Assembly (NCBI GenBank): GCA_001600355.1
Contig: BCJU01000002.1
Span: 2,976,001-3,040,000 of the forward strand
Direction of reading: 5' to 3'
From: Meira nashicola
Taxonomy: Eukaryota > Basidiomycota > Exobasidiomycetes > Exobasidiales > Brachybasidiaceae
Length of the DNA stretch: 64,000 nucleotides
The translations under genes and the position numbers were made by a program. The stretch's first letter is position 1. Every line of letters starts with the position of its first letter. Under the pieces are notes generated by a model. The model was given only the letters and a program-made list of their open reading frames with translations, had not been told where the DNA came from and made no database searches. This document shows positions 34,245 through 44,404 of the stretch, piece after piece.

Positions 34245-36029
34245 TCAATTACCATTATTTTTGCGTTGCCCATTCGATTGATTTCCTCCTCCTCTTCCTC
34301 CACGTTTACCACCACGTCCACCGCCGCCGCCGCCGCCGCCGCGAATTCCACCTCTTCTGTTTGGATTATTTCCGTAATGTCCTTTCCAAGCCGGACTTTC
34401 ACAAACCGGTTTTGATGGATAACCTTGTGGAGTATCAGATTGACTTACCCAAGGATGATGAGCATCATTATTTGGTAAATCTTTCAAAACTGGTAACCAA
34501 GTTTTAATATATTTTGCTTCACGATCATAATCTTTTCCTTGTTTTATAGGATTAAATTGACGTGAAGCACGAGGATCATTTCCAACACCTGCAACGTATT
34601 GCCAATTACCATAATTACTTGAAGGATCATAATCCACTAAAATACTTTCGAACCATTCTGCACCTAATCTCCAATCATAATACAAATCTTTTGTTAAAAG
34701 AGAAGCGACATTTTGTCTTCCTCTATTTGACATGAATCCAGTCAAAGCTAATTCTTTCATATTTGCGTCAATAAGTGGAACTCCTGTCTCGGCTCTTGTC
34801 CAACGTACAAATGCATCCTTTTCATTTTTAAAAGAATCAGGTGTGTTCCATTGTTTGGCTTTTTCTTGTGCTGCTTTTGAATCGAATGATTCTTCAATTC
34901 CTTTCAAGGTATACAATTGACTTCCATATTTTTCACTAACGAAAAAGAAGTAATCTCTCCATAACAGCTCAAAGATGATCCAATACCCGCCTCCTCTTCC
35001 AGATGAATTCGTCTTCTTATCAACTTCTTCTGCAAGTTTTGCTATCGTTCTAGGTGACAATAGACCATGTGCTAAAGCTGCTGAGAATTTAGTCGAATAA
35101 TCTACACCTAACATTCCATTTCGTGTTTCTTTGTATTTGGCAGCATGTGAACTCGCATCTCCTGCAAAATAGTGTTCTAAACGTTTTAAAGCTTCTGTTT
35201 CTCCACCTTTGAAGGGTAAAGCGGAAATCTTTTCAGCATTCACGTCATCATTGACTGGTTTGATCGGACCAGGATCTTTTTCTAGAGGAGACAAAAGTTG
35301 TTGAAGAACTTCTTGTTCGCTTTGCTTTCCAATGCTGTAAACGCCTTCCTCATTCTCGATCGAAGGAAGATCTGGGAATGGCTTCAATTTGTCAGGTGCC
35401 GGTAAAGGATCGTTGTACATATCTGGTGCTTCTACTCGTTTACGAAATTGAGTAAAAACGTCTGGTAAATCCTTTAATGGAAAAGGAAGATCTTTTGGCA
35501 AGATTAAACTTCTATGTTGAAATGATCGAACTGGAACTTGTGTTTCATATAAAGCTTTTTTAATTCGTTTTTCCGTATTTCTTTCCTCTGTATGCGGTTC
35601 TTCACCAAACCAAACTCCATGAACGTGATCTCCATTCTTTTGTAAAGCTTTCACAATTCTGTTCAAAATCAAATGAGGATGACCTGACCAAATTGAAAGA
35701 TTTGAACCAATACTTTGTAAACGTGATTGTAAGTCATACACTGATCTCGTCATGAATTGAACTCTTGGCTTTCCAGTTCTCCAAAAGCCTGCTACTCGTG
35801 TTCTTGCTCCATTTTGATCACCTCCTGCACCTTTTCCTTTCTTAATTCCATTAAAACCACCAACTTCTACGTATTGTTGATCAAACACATAAACGGGTAA
35901 AATATGTGTAACATTTTCCAATCCAGCATGTGAAGAAGAAGAAGATGAAGATGCAAATTGTGAAAAGATTGGATGATCAGTTAAACGTAAATCATTACGT
36001 AGAAAAGCGATGAGAATATTTCGAGTCAT
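34245..36029 (-). CDS. Cryptochrome/photolyase, DASH type, with RGG tail
   Basis: FAD-dependent blue-light photoreceptor or single-strand DNA photolyase. 594 aa from ATG 36029. The N-terminal photolyase domain begins NILIAFLRNDLRLTDHPIFS. The FAD-binding domain includes LLWRDYFFFVSEKYGSQLYT, RAETGVPLIDANMKELALTG and FMSNRGRQNVASLLTKDLYY. It continues through DPSSNYGNWQYVAGVGNDPR, characteristic of CRY-DASH. The C-terminus is a Gly/Arg-rich RGG tract (about residues 555-594), partly encoded by a CCG microsatellite, which suggests RNA binding or phase behaviour. The gene is divergent from PPM1 across about 330 bp. Confidence 0.92.
   Translation of the reverse strand: MTRNILIAFLRNDLRLTDHPIFSQFASSSSSSSHAGLENVTHILPVYVFDQQYVEVGGFNGIKKGKGAGGDQNGARTRVAGFWRTGKPRVQFMTRSVYDLQSRLQSIGSNLSIWSGHPHLILNRIVKALQKNGDHVHGVWFGEEPHTEERNTEKRIKKALYETQVPVRSFQHRSLILPKDLPFPLKDLPDVFTQFRKRVEAPDMYNDPLPAPDKLKPFPDLPSIENEEGVYSIGKQSEQEVLQQLLSPLEKDPGPIKPVNDDVNAEKISALPFKGGETEALKRLEHYFAGDASSHAAKYKETRNGMLGVDYSTKFSAALAHGLLSPRTIAKLAEEVDKKTNSSGRGGGYWIIFELLWRDYFFFVSEKYGSQLYTLKGIEESFDSKAAQEKAKQWNTPDSFKNEKDAFVRWTRAETGVPLIDANMKELALTGFMSNRGRQNVASLLTKDLYYDWRLGAEWFESILVDYDPSSNYGNWQYVAGVGNDPRASRQFNPIKQGKDYDREAKYIKTWLPVLKDLPNNDAHHPWVSQSDTPQGYPSKPVCESPAWKGHYGNNPNRRGGIRGGGGGGGGRGGKRGGRGGGNQSNGQRKNNGN
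34316..34343. repeat. (CCG)n trinucleotide repeat
   Basis: Run of CCG triplets inside the CRY-DASH gene, encoding a polyglycine tract in the RGG tail. Likely length-polymorphic. Confidence 0.8.
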
Positions 36030-36360
36030 TTTACAATTCTCAAGAATGAAAAAGATGGATGTAGTTGAAATGAAAAATGAAATCAAGACTAGAAGAACCC
36101 TTTATTGTTCCTTTGTCAGCTCTTCATTTTTGACATTCTTCTCATGTAATTACGCTCATTCTCCACTTCTTTTTCTTTCTTTTACGCGCCCTGCGTTGTG
36201 AAGTCATTTGCTTAGTCAAATTCTGCATGGCTTTAAGAATCGGGAGATCGGTAAAAAGTCAGAAGTATCATTTAGCGTGATTTTGAAAGTGCACTGTGGA
36301 GAGAAGAACAACACTCTTCTTCTACTTCTTCTTCTTGCATCACAAGCTACTATACTGGCA

Positions 36361-37575
36361 ATGAATGAACAAGCTCATCCTGCATCAACTTCTCAATCAA
36401 ACAAAGATGAAACTAGATCACAAGCACAGCCTTTGACATCACAGCCTAAGTTATCCCTTGGTCTTCCTCGTGGTCATGGCAGATCGAAACCTGGATTTAG
36501 TTCAGGAGGATCAACGAATGGGAAACCACCTCAGAGTCAAACAGCAAAGCAACGTGCAGATATTGCCATTCGATCTACTGATAATGATGCAATGGGATCA
36601 AGATTATCGGCTATAATGCAAAGATATATACCTGGAGATCCATTTACGCCAATGTTAGCTTCAAATGAAGCATCAACTTCAGCAACGATTTCAAGAAGAT
36701 CACCAATAATCAATATTGGTACGTATTTACGTAGTAGGTCAATTGATCGTTTAGTTCAAAACTTTCTCATTCAATCTGATTCGCCAAAACAGATTATTAG
36801 CTTAGGTGCAGGTAGTGATTCACGTTTTTGGCGATTACAATCTGATCCTACGATAAAAACATTAAGTCATTATTTCGAATTAGACTTTTCAAACCTGACA
36901 ACAGCAAAAGTAGCAAGGATACGTAGAAGGCAAGAACTTGCACAAGGTATCGGTCAACATCCTTGGATCTCTGAAGATCAAGCATGCTTACAGACGGAAC
37001 GTTATTCTCTGATAGCATGTGATTTACGTACTTTACCCGATGATCAAAATGCAATCTCTCTTCTAGAAAAGCAATTGGATACAAACAAAGAAACGTTGAT
37101 CATAGCTGAATGCGTATTGGCATATCTCTCACCGCACGAATCGAATGCTTTATTGTCTTTTTTAGGCAAATTACTCAAACGTCCTTCTGCTTTGTGTTAT
37201 GAGATGTGTGTAGCGGGAGATGATACAACTATTCGCGATGCACCACCTTCGAGATTTGGAAGTGTGATGCTGTCAAATTTGCAAAGTAGATCTTTAGATA
37301 TGCCCGGCGCAAGAGCATTTTCGACACTTTCATCTCATAAAGATAGATTTCAAATCGGACTTGGCCAATCTGATACAAACCAAAAGGGTAAAGGTTTTGC
37401 ACAAACATTGAAAAACGTTTGGCAAAGTATTGAAGAAGAGGAAAAACAAAGACTATCAAGATTGGAGGGTTTGGATGAAATAGAAGAATTGGAGATATTA
37501 CTAGCACATTATGCGATCAGTTGGTATGCTTTTGATGGCGCAGAACAAGCTACTTTCGTTTCTACAAAACTGTAA
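36361..37575 (+). CDS. PPM1: Leucine carboxyl methyltransferase 1 (PP2A methyltransferase)
   Basis: Methylates the C-terminal leucine of the protein phosphatase 2A catalytic subunit and so controls PP2A holoenzyme assembly in the cytosol. 404 aa from ATG 36361. The same frame is open upstream to 36208, but that part is pyrimidine-rich and unlike the family. Family marks: AIRSTDNDAMGSRLSAIMQR, the AdoMet loop IISLGAGSDSRFWRLQ, YFELDFSNLTTAK, IACDLR and LIIAECVLAYLSPHES. A disordered N-terminus of about 60 residues is typical for fungi. It converges on PRP40 with about 80 bp between stop codons. Confidence 0.9.
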   Translation: MNEQAHPASTSQSNKDETRSQAQPLTSQPKLSLGLPRGHGRSKPGFSSGGSTNGKPPQSQTAKQRADIAIRSTDNDAMGSRLSAIMQRYIPGDPFTPMLASNEASTSATISRRSPIINIGTYLRSRSIDRLVQNFLIQSDSPKQIISLGAGSDSRFWRLQSDPTIKTLSHYFELDFSNLTTAKVARIRRRQELAQGIGQHPWISEDQACLQTERYSLIACDLRTLPDDQNAISLLEKQLDTNKETLIIAECVLAYLSPHESNALLSFLGKLLKRPSALCYEMCVAGDDTTIRDAPPSRFGSVMLSNLQSRSLDMPGARAFSTLSSHKDRFQIGLGQSDTNQKGKGFAQTLKNVWQSIEEEEKQRLSRLEGLDEIEELEILLAHYAISWYAFDGAEQATFVSTKL

Positions 37576-37657
37576 TCTTACCAAAAAAAAAAACAAAATA
37601 ATTGTACAATAGTCTATTTTGATGGTATATGCGTTAATGTACACTGTATAATTAGGA

Positions 37658-39817
37658 TCAAACTTCACCTTCTTCTTTTTCGCTATCTTCTTCAGGCCAA
37701 CTGTCTTGACGTTTAGCCTTTTTAGCCGCACTTGGTTCATCGATATAACCACTCCTACGTTCGTGCCTTTCTCTTTCTTTCGATGTACCGTCCATCTCGC
37801 CAGCTCGTCTTTCTTTACGACTTGCTTCACGCGATTTGACAGGTGACATACTATTCTCACCCTCACTTTTACGTTTGCGTCCAGCTGCTTTTGATTCCTC
37901 TTGGTCATTGATGGAGCTGGCCTTCTTTCGTTCGGAAAGCTTTTCTTTTTGTCTTTCGACAAATCGTTCCCAAGCTGTTCTTCTTGCTTCATCAATTCGA
38001 TCTTCTTCTATTTTGAATGGAGTTCGTTCATATGCTTCCCATTCGTTCAATTTCAAATCCGCCAATATAGGCTTCCACTCTGACCACAGCTTGTCCAATT
38101 CGGATTCATCTTCTCCACCGAATGCACTTGGATGATGATGAGCATACTTTTTGAGAGCATATCGTAAATCTTCACCAAGGTGACGCAATTTACGCTCTAC
38201 CCTACGCTTCTCATCATGGACCTTTCGAATCAGCTCATCCAATACCATGCTGAGCTCTTTATCAGTCTTGGATTTGATATTGTCAAATTTGCTATCCTTT
38301 GCTTTTTCAACAGACAAACGGATTGCTTCCTTCAATTCATCTAGTGTGGTTGCTTCAGATATTTGATATGGTGCATCTGGGTGATTCTGCAGCGCATCGG
38401 TGACAGAATTCGTCAATACGTCCAACTCTCCTTGTAGATCATCCAGTACGTCAAAGAACAAATCCAAAGGAGTACTGCCTGGTTGACCGAGCATTTCTTG
38501 TAATTGCGATTCTGTCTTAAGACGTTCATAGATCTCACCAAATGTACTTCGTGCAGTGATCCAGCCATCCTTCTTGCCTTCTTGTAGAACTTTGCAAAAC
38601 CAATCTCTACGTTGACGGTCTTGACGCTTTTGTGTTATGTATGCTTGTTTGATCTCTTGGGTCTTTTGCTTTTCGATTGTTTGTATTAATTCATCAAAAA
38701 CTTCGATCATATCAATCAAATCAATTTGTCGTAACTTTTCATCCGCTTTCCATTCATCTGATTCTAATACAGTCTGTCTGGCATCTTTCCACCTAGTCAA
38801 AACGTCGGCTTCGAATGAATGCAATAATTGCATAAACACCTTCCTATTACGCTCTCGAAGATCATCTTTGCGTTTTCTTTCTTCTTCCCGTAATTCTTTT
38901 CGAATACTTTCCCATACACTCTTTGCTTCTTTCAATCCAATAGTTTCAAGTTTTACCCAAGCAGACTTACTAGAGCATCTTTGTAGCATACCTTCATAAC
39001 TCAACCAAGCCACAATACGACCGTTAGCAATTTCTTCCTTTATTGACTCACGAGCAAGTGGTTCAACCTCTTTAGCCTTTTGACGTCTTGCATTTTCGAA
39101 TTCCTCTTCTTTCATTCTGACATATTTTGAAAATACTGCTTTTCTTTCTGCTAATGTTCCAAGCGCTTTGTAAAGAGGTTCAGTGATAATTTGTCGCATG
39201 GTTTGTTCCCAAGTCCATGAAGCATCTACACCTTTTTCACGTAATAATTGAATAAATGCTTCTTCTCCACCACCAACTGGTGTAGATTGAAAGGATTGTT
39301 GACTTTGCGGTCCTCTGTACGATTGTTGTTGACTTGGACCGGTTGGAGGCATATGAATCACAGGACTTCTACTCGCTGAAGGTGGCATGGGCGAATTGGA
39401 TCCATTGGTAGAAGGATCTGGCGATTGAAATCCTGGAGGTGGTCCAGAATACATTTGACGTTGTTGAGGAGGCCTTACTGGTGGAGCAGATCCTCCTCCT
39501 GCATATGGACTTGAAGATCCATTCATATAACTTTCATCGGGAATACTGTCAAACAGATTTTTGAGCTCTTTAGGCAATGTCCAACTGCTCTCTTTGGTGA
39601 CACTATTCACATAGTACTTACGTTCACCACTCTGATATTCTTTCCATGAAGTTTGATCTAATGCACGTTCTCTTGCTGATTTTAATTCGTTTGGCTTTTC
39701 CCAAACGCTTCGTTTTTCCGTTTGATTATACCAATATACCCTTCCTTGTGCATTTTTATGTTCCGTCCATCCTTGTATCGGCGGTCTTACCAAAGGTGAA
39801 GAAGAGGAAAACATCAT
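37658..39817 (-). CDS. PRP40: Pre-mRNA-processing factor Prp40 (U1 snRNP)
   Basis: U1 snRNP-associated splicing factor bridging the 5' splice site and branch point. Single exon, 719 aa. Two WW domains: GWTEHKNAQGRVYWYNQTEK (about 15-45) and SWKEYQSGERKYYVNSVTKE (about 56-86). A Pro/Ser/Gln linker follows, then several FF domains (about 180-600), for example EEAFIQLLREKGVDASWTWE and RKVFMQLLHSFEADVLTRWK. The basic/acidic tail (AAKKAKRQDSWPEEDSEKEE) is typical. Two adjacent ATG codons start the frame; the outer one at 39817 is used here. Confidence 0.93.
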   Translation of the reverse strand: MMFSSSSPLVRPPIQGWTEHKNAQGRVYWYNQTEKRSVWEKPNELKSARERALDQTSWKEYQSGERKYYVNSVTKESSWTLPKELKNLFDSIPDESYMNGSSSPYAGGGSAPPVRPPQQRQMYSGPPPGFQSPDPSTNGSNSPMPPSASRSPVIHMPPTGPSQQQSYRGPQSQQSFQSTPVGGGEEAFIQLLREKGVDASWTWEQTMRQIITEPLYKALGTLAERKAVFSKYVRMKEEEFENARRQKAKEVEPLARESIKEEIANGRIVAWLSYEGMLQRCSSKSAWVKLETIGLKEAKSVWESIRKELREEERKRKDDLRERNRKVFMQLLHSFEADVLTRWKDARQTVLESDEWKADEKLRQIDLIDMIEVFDELIQTIEKQKTQEIKQAYITQKRQDRQRRDWFCKVLQEGKKDGWITARSTFGEIYERLKTESQLQEMLGQPGSTPLDLFFDVLDDLQGELDVLTNSVTDALQNHPDAPYQISEATTLDELKEAIRLSVEKAKDSKFDNIKSKTDKELSMVLDELIRKVHDEKRRVERKLRHLGEDLRYALKKYAHHHPSAFGGEDESELDKLWSEWKPILADLKLNEWEAYERTPFKIEEDRIDEARRTAWERFVERQKEKLSERKKASSINDQEESKAAGRKRKSEGENSMSPVKSREASRKERRAGEMDGTSKERERHERRSGYIDEPSAAKKAKRQDSWPEEDSEKEEGEV

Positions 39818-40212
39818 GCAATCTGATCATATAATTGTATCTCACCTTTTTTTTACCTTCATCCAACTCGATGATGGAAGGAATTTTGAAAAATGTTCAA
39901 GTTTTCTTCTCGCGTAGTCTACAATTATAGTCTACCATGGAAATTGAAGGCTGAATAACGCGTTTGAAGAAGAGGTGCGAGAAGTTTCCTGCATATGCAT
40001 AAACAAAAGAGCTAAAAATATATTGCCAGGGTGCAGAAAGATAGACTAAATGTGCCGGGCGCTGCTGCACCCCACGCCGATTTGTTTAAAAGGAAGGGCA
40101 AGTAGACTTTACACAAATGTGCCAAGACAGCTAATACTTTACACTTGGGCTAATTTGTTCTGTAGTTATTGTGTACCACCATCATCTCATAAGACACAAC
40201 AGAAAAAGCAAA
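39818..40212. promoter_or_regulatory. Divergent promoter region, PRP40 / glutaredoxin
   Basis: About 400 bp between two divergent start codons. No recognised site. Confidence 0.45.
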
Positions 40213-41214
40213 ATGAGTAGATTACGATCAACAATACACAGTATCAATATACACTCAGAAAAAGGTTTACCTTTACCTGTTTCATCATCATCATCGCATA
40301 TCTCTGGAAGACCAAGACGGAGGAGGGTGATTATTTTTTTCATTTTGGTTTTGATCACTTGCGTTTTCTTAACACGTAGATCAGATTTTGATGAATTTAT
40401 GAAGAGTAAGCCTTTAGATCGATTCACAAAGAATGGTACATTCAAAGTTCCATTGCCACAACCGAAAGAAGGAGATGTTGATGAACATATTACAGAAGTA
40501 CTCGATAAAACTGAAGCAACAGAATCAGAACAAGATAAAGGATTCGCTCCTACAGATGCTTTACGTAAATTAGCCAATACACTTCATATTCCCCTTCCGA
40601 CAATTCAGCATGGAGAATTCAAAATCGGTCAGGCTATTCCTGTACAAGGCGGTCCGATTGCTCCCACACCAAGTCATACAGATCACGTTTTGCTTCTTTT
40701 GAACGCAGTCAAGAGTAAGACTTATACGATTCCGGCAGAGATTGAAAATCGATTGAATGAACTTCGACCAAAAACAGCTTTAGCATTCTCTCATGCTCTA
40801 TCTCTTTTTAAAGGCAATCCTGCTTCACAAGAAACATCTCAATCTGAACCTGAAACGAATGCTGATGATGCTAGACTGTATATGGAATCTTATGACTCAT
40901 GGCTATCGAAACATAGAAAGCAATCACCCCTAACTGTTTTTTCTAAATCATATTGCCCCTATTCGCGTAAAGCAAAAGAATTATTGAAGAAGATGGGTGC
41001 GCAATTTGACGTTTATGAAGTTGATCTACGCTCGGACGCTCAAGCATTACAACAAGGATTGAAAGAGGTATCTGGACATAGTACTTTTCCCACTATTTTT
41101 GTACAAGATTCATTAATCGGTGGTAGTGATGATCTCTTGCGTCTTGACAGTACGGGCGTTTTAAGAGGCATTCTTGAAGCAGCAGGTGTACAATTCAAGA
41201 CAACTACATCCTAA
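40213..41214 (+). CDS. Membrane-anchored monothiol glutaredoxin (Grx6/Grx7-like)
   Basis: Thiol-redox protein of the early secretory pathway. 333 aa from ATG 40213. A basic, Ser-rich N-tail and one transmembrane anchor (VIIFFILVLITCVFLTR, about 36-52) predict a type II membrane protein with a lumenal domain. A stalk of about 180 residues precedes the glutaredoxin fold: LTVFSKSYCPYSRKAKELL with a CPYS active site, FPTIFV with the cis-proline, and GGSDDLLRL for glutathione binding. The CPYS motif, single anchor and C-terminal domain match yeast Grx6/7. The stalk is longer than in yeast. Confidence 0.88.
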   Translation: MSRLRSTIHSINIHSEKGLPLPVSSSSSHISGRPRRRRVIIFFILVLITCVFLTRRSDFDEFMKSKPLDRFTKNGTFKVPLPQPKEGDVDEHITEVLDKTEATESEQDKGFAPTDALRKLANTLHIPLPTIQHGEFKIGQAIPVQGGPIAPTPSHTDHVLLLLNAVKSKTYTIPAEIENRLNELRPKTALAFSHALSLFKGNPASQETSQSEPETNADDARLYMESYDSWLSKHRKQSPLTVFSKSYCPYSRKAKELLKKMGAQFDVYEVDLRSDAQALQQGLKEVSGHSTFPTIFVQDSLIGGSDDLLRLDSTGVLRGILEAAGVQFKTTTS

Positions 41215-41495
41215 TCGTTTTAGGACAAATGTTACTTGCATCTGGCCCGGACCGTATACTCTTTTTTTTAATGTATCACATTGTACAGTAATAAAATCAT
41301 ATTCCATCTTAGGATGTTTCTGTTTGTGTACTCTTCCGTCATTTTAAGGTAACCGAGATTCTTTACACTGATATGGCTTGCTTTATTGAAGTATTCGGAA
41401 TCCTGCTGACCGAATATTAACAACAAACCTAAACTCTTTCTATGGAATTTCTTCCCTTCTTCCCATCATCATCTTCTACTCCTTCTCATCATACA

Positions 41496-41678
41496 ATGAT
41501 GCCCTACCAAACTTTCAATCTGTTTGTCATTCTTTTATTCGCAAATGCAATTATGTGGACTCATTCAGCACCTATGAATATTGGCAGAGATTATACCGTA
41601 ACACAAACAGACAATAATTCTGCCGGTTATTCAGCAGGTCCAACTTGCTTACCAAAACTGGACGGTTCTTGTTCTTGA
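41496..41678 (+). CDS. Small secreted peptide precursor with C-terminal Cys pair
   Basis: 60 aa from ATG 41496 (a second ATG follows directly). Signal peptide MMPYQTFNLFVILLFANAIM, probable cleavage before APMNIGRDY. The mature part is about 35 residues and ends TCLPKLDGSCS, two cysteines seven residues apart. A frame-open extension upstream to 41442 puts polar residues before the hydrophobic core and is less likely. Fourteen nt after the stop is a GTAAGT donor, with a CGCTAG acceptor at 41768, so a 76-nt 3'UTR intron is likely. First of four same-strand peptide genes in 1.8 kb. Function unknown. Confidence 0.65.
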   Translation: MMPYQTFNLFVILLFANAIMWTHSAPMNIGRDYTVTQTDNNSAGYSAGPTCLPKLDGSCS

Positions 41679-41995
41679 AAGCATAATACCTTGTAAGTTT
41701 TCATTGACTTTTTTTGAATCTTTTGAACATTTGAATTTTGACTTCTTTTTCTTCTTTCACTACGCTAGATTGACATGGACAATTATTATTATTAAAGTGA
41801 ATCTGACTTATTGTATGGCGTGATTTTGAACCTTTAATAAACGTCACCTCTTGGACGCCGCCCAAAGCTGAAATTGAGTGACTTTAAACCATTTTGCCGA
41901 TCGTCTGTTTTTCAAATTCGATAAAATAAAGTCTTTCAGCCCTTTTCACTCTTTTTTTATAACCACAACATCTTCTTCTCAAGATAATCCTAAGA

Positions 41996-42196
41996 ATGCG
42001 TTTGCAAAGTATCACAGTCTTTTTTGCTCTGTTCTTGTTAGCTCAATCAGCAACGGCAGCAGCACTTAACATTCCTGAGAAAGCCAAAAATTTAAACTCT
42101 CGTAAAATTGCGATTGAAAAGCGTGATGGTGGAGGCGATAATCCAGGAGGTAATGGCCCAGAATGTGGTAATAGTCCCGACCAACCACACTGCTAA
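41996..42196 (+). CDS. Kex2-type secreted peptide precursor, C-terminal Cys pair
   Basis: 66 aa. Signal peptide MRLQSITVFFALFLLAQSAT, a short pro-region, then the dibasic site AIEKR at about 38-42. The released peptide would be 24 residues, Gly/Asn/Pro-rich, ending PECGNSPDQPHC. The product at 43060 has the same start (MRxQ), a KR site and a PGCGGSNQQHC end, so the two are paralogs. A GTGAGT donor lies 18 nt after the stop and a CATCTAG acceptor at 42285 (71-nt 3'UTR intron). It could be a signalling peptide or apoplastic effector. I see no lipidation CAAX box, so it is not an obvious pheromone. Confidence 0.72.
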   Translation: MRLQSITVFFALFLLAQSATAAALNIPEKAKNLNSRKIAIEKRDGGGDNPGGNGPECGNSPDQPHC

Positions 42197-42516
42197 AAGT
42201 CAGTTTAGCAAACAGTGAGTAGAGAATCTGCTGACTGATACGAAAAATATCTGAATTTGACTTTTTATGGCTACTTTTCATCTAGATCACACATATAACA
42301 GAGCTTGAATATCTTTCATTGAAAACATTTGATGTATCATCTTGTCAGACAATTTATGTGATTAATTTGATTTTCCGAGATCACACTACGCCAAGACGGC
42401 TTTATAGATCCTGATGAGTGTATGCCTGAATAAAGAAGAAGAAGAAAAAAAAGTGCACTCTCTTGACGCATTTCTTTATCATCTTGACTTCCAACAACTT
42501 CAATAATCTTTCAAAA

Positions 42517-42654
42517 ATGAATTTTCAACTTTACATCTCAACTGTTTTAGTGTTGATCTTATGCGGATCTTCACTCGGTTTTCCGACGAACTTAGTCAAA
42601 AAAGAATCTACTCCTGGTGTTCCAATTCAACCAGCATGCGGTAAAAAATGTTAA
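42517..42654 (+). CDS. Very short secreted peptide precursor ending CGKKC
   Basis: 45 aa from ATG 42517. Signal peptide MNFQLYISTVLVLILCGSSL, then FPTNLVKKESTPGV with a possible dibasic KK site, and the end PACGKKC with a terminal cysteine pair three residues apart. The GTGAGT donor 33 nt after the stop and the CTCCTAG acceptor at 42741 again suggest a 3'UTR intron (54 nt). The coding region is so short that its shared design with its neighbours is the main support. Confidence 0.62.
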   Translation: MNFQLYISTVLVLILCGSSLGFPTNLVKKESTPGVPIQPACGKKC

Positions 42655-43059
42655 TTGTTTCAATCGAATTAAGCTACGATTGCACTTGTGAGTATTCCAA
42701 GTACAAAGTTTATTTTCTTTTGGCAAATAATTGACTCCTAGGCAATCATGTGATTTAGCAGAGAAGCAAACATTCCTTTGAATGACTCAATTCGATGATC
42801 AATTAAATCATATTTGTATCTCTATTTCCATCAAAAGACTGATTGCCAAAAACAATAGTATAGAATGCTGAGTCATTATATATTTTTGAAATAAAGAGTC
42901 CTAAATAGTTTTGTTATAAGCATTGTCGTCAAATGAGAGTGGAAGTGATATAATCTTTAATATCACATAATTTCAGAGGCGTATTTCATTTTGTTGTAGA
43001 GATAAAAGCGTGCAACGATCACTCTTCAAAGAACGATCAAAGCAATCGTTCCTCTCAAA

Positions 43060-43302
43060 ATGCGTTTCCAAGCTTTGACATTGTGCTTTACTGTCATTCT
43101 CATTTCAATGTTGGCCTTGAAACCTTTAGCAATAGTGATTCCGATGAAAGGCAAGACTTTCATCTCTCGTCAAATTAACGAAATGTTTCACGAGACTGAT
43201 TTTGATAAACGAGAAGGCTCAAGTCAGAATGATCCAAACAATTCGGGCTCATCATCACAAAATAACCCAGGATGTGGCGGTTCGAATCAACAACATTGCT
43301 AG
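43060..43302 (+). CDS. Kex2-type secreted peptide precursor, paralog of 41996
   Basis: 80 aa. Signal peptide MRFQALTLCFTVILISMLAL. A pro-region ends in TDFDKR, a Kex2-type site, at about 47-52. The mature peptide would be 28 residues, Ser/Asn/Gln/Gly-rich, ending NPGCGGSNQQHC. The spacing of the C-terminal cysteines (seven residues) and the final HC match the 41996 gene closely. GTGAGT donor at 43324, 21 nt after the stop, and TTTAG acceptor at 43409 (86-nt 3'UTR intron). Confidence 0.72.
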   Translation: MRFQALTLCFTVILISMLALKPLAIVIPMKGKTFISRQINEMFHETDFDKREGSSQNDPNNSGSSSQNNPGCGGSNQQHC

Positions 43303-43409
43303 GCAGCATATTCAACGATACGTGTGAGTAGACAATTTGTCACTTTAAGTTGATACTTTATATGTCACATCACTTTTTATACATCTCTCTGTCTATAAGA
43401 CATCTTTAG

Positions 43410-44404
43410 GTAAAATATTTCAACTGTCTTGCCTTTTCGAATATGATATGATTATTTTCACTACACTTCCTTATGATTGATTGATCATCAATTTGAAAAA
43501 GGTACGGCTACTAGCACTGCTTTTTTTGCAATCCCAAGCTTGGCATGCAACTACGCTAGTGTTTCCACGCGTCGTCGGACGCTTGCATGATTTTTTGATT
43601 AGCGCCTGAAACACGCGAAAAAAGAAATGGATTCGCGAGGCACACAAAATGGAAGATAGTCTCCGGGGTTGCGTGAACTCCAACCAATACGTCACTTACC
43701 GCTCAGCCCAGTCTTCACTTTTACGCCTTCGGAGCCCGCTCGTACCTTCATACGTATTACGGAGAAAATGGGCTTCATGCTGGTTGTCATTTTGCAAGGC
43801 AATTATTTCAGTTTGAACTCTAAGTGAATATCTGAATAAAGAGAATGACCAAAAAAATTAGATCATTCCAGAGGGTACGCAATCCTATGTTTAACCCAAC
43901 CATGGGAAAGAAACGCTAAAAGCTTGATATACATATATCTCAAGTAACACCCTTGCCAAGATGCCGAAAGACACGGGTCCAACATTTTTTCTGTTTATGA
44001 AGCGGCTTGAACACAGCATTTTAATACACTTTTTCACTCACTTATCACCGCTTGGATCGACGGAGGCGTTCTTAAACGCGTTAATGAATTGATATGCATG
44101 CAGACATACACACTGTTCTTGCTGCATGACTTGGCATGATGCATGAAAAATTGGAGAAATATCCTAGCCCGCATCGTAATATTTTTTTTTTTTTTGGTTT
44201 TGGTAAAGAATGCGCTAAAATGCACATCGGAGATCAGTGGTCCGTTGTTGTTTAGTAGGAATTTCTCTCAATTGTCAGTCATCTTGAAGGGTATAAACCA
44301 AGATGAAACAAGGAGGGTCAAAAAGACAATTGGATTGATCTTTCATCCTTTCCGTCATCATCATCAATCATCAACTTTACCCTATTTTCTTCACATAAAT
44401 CGTC
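43410..44404. other. Intergenic, peptide cluster to tetraspan gene
   Basis: About 1 kb. A more GC-rich stretch at 43540-43760 and a T-run of about 15 near 44182-44197 stand out. No gene recognised; the right end should hold the promoter of the 44405 gene. Confidence 0.4.
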
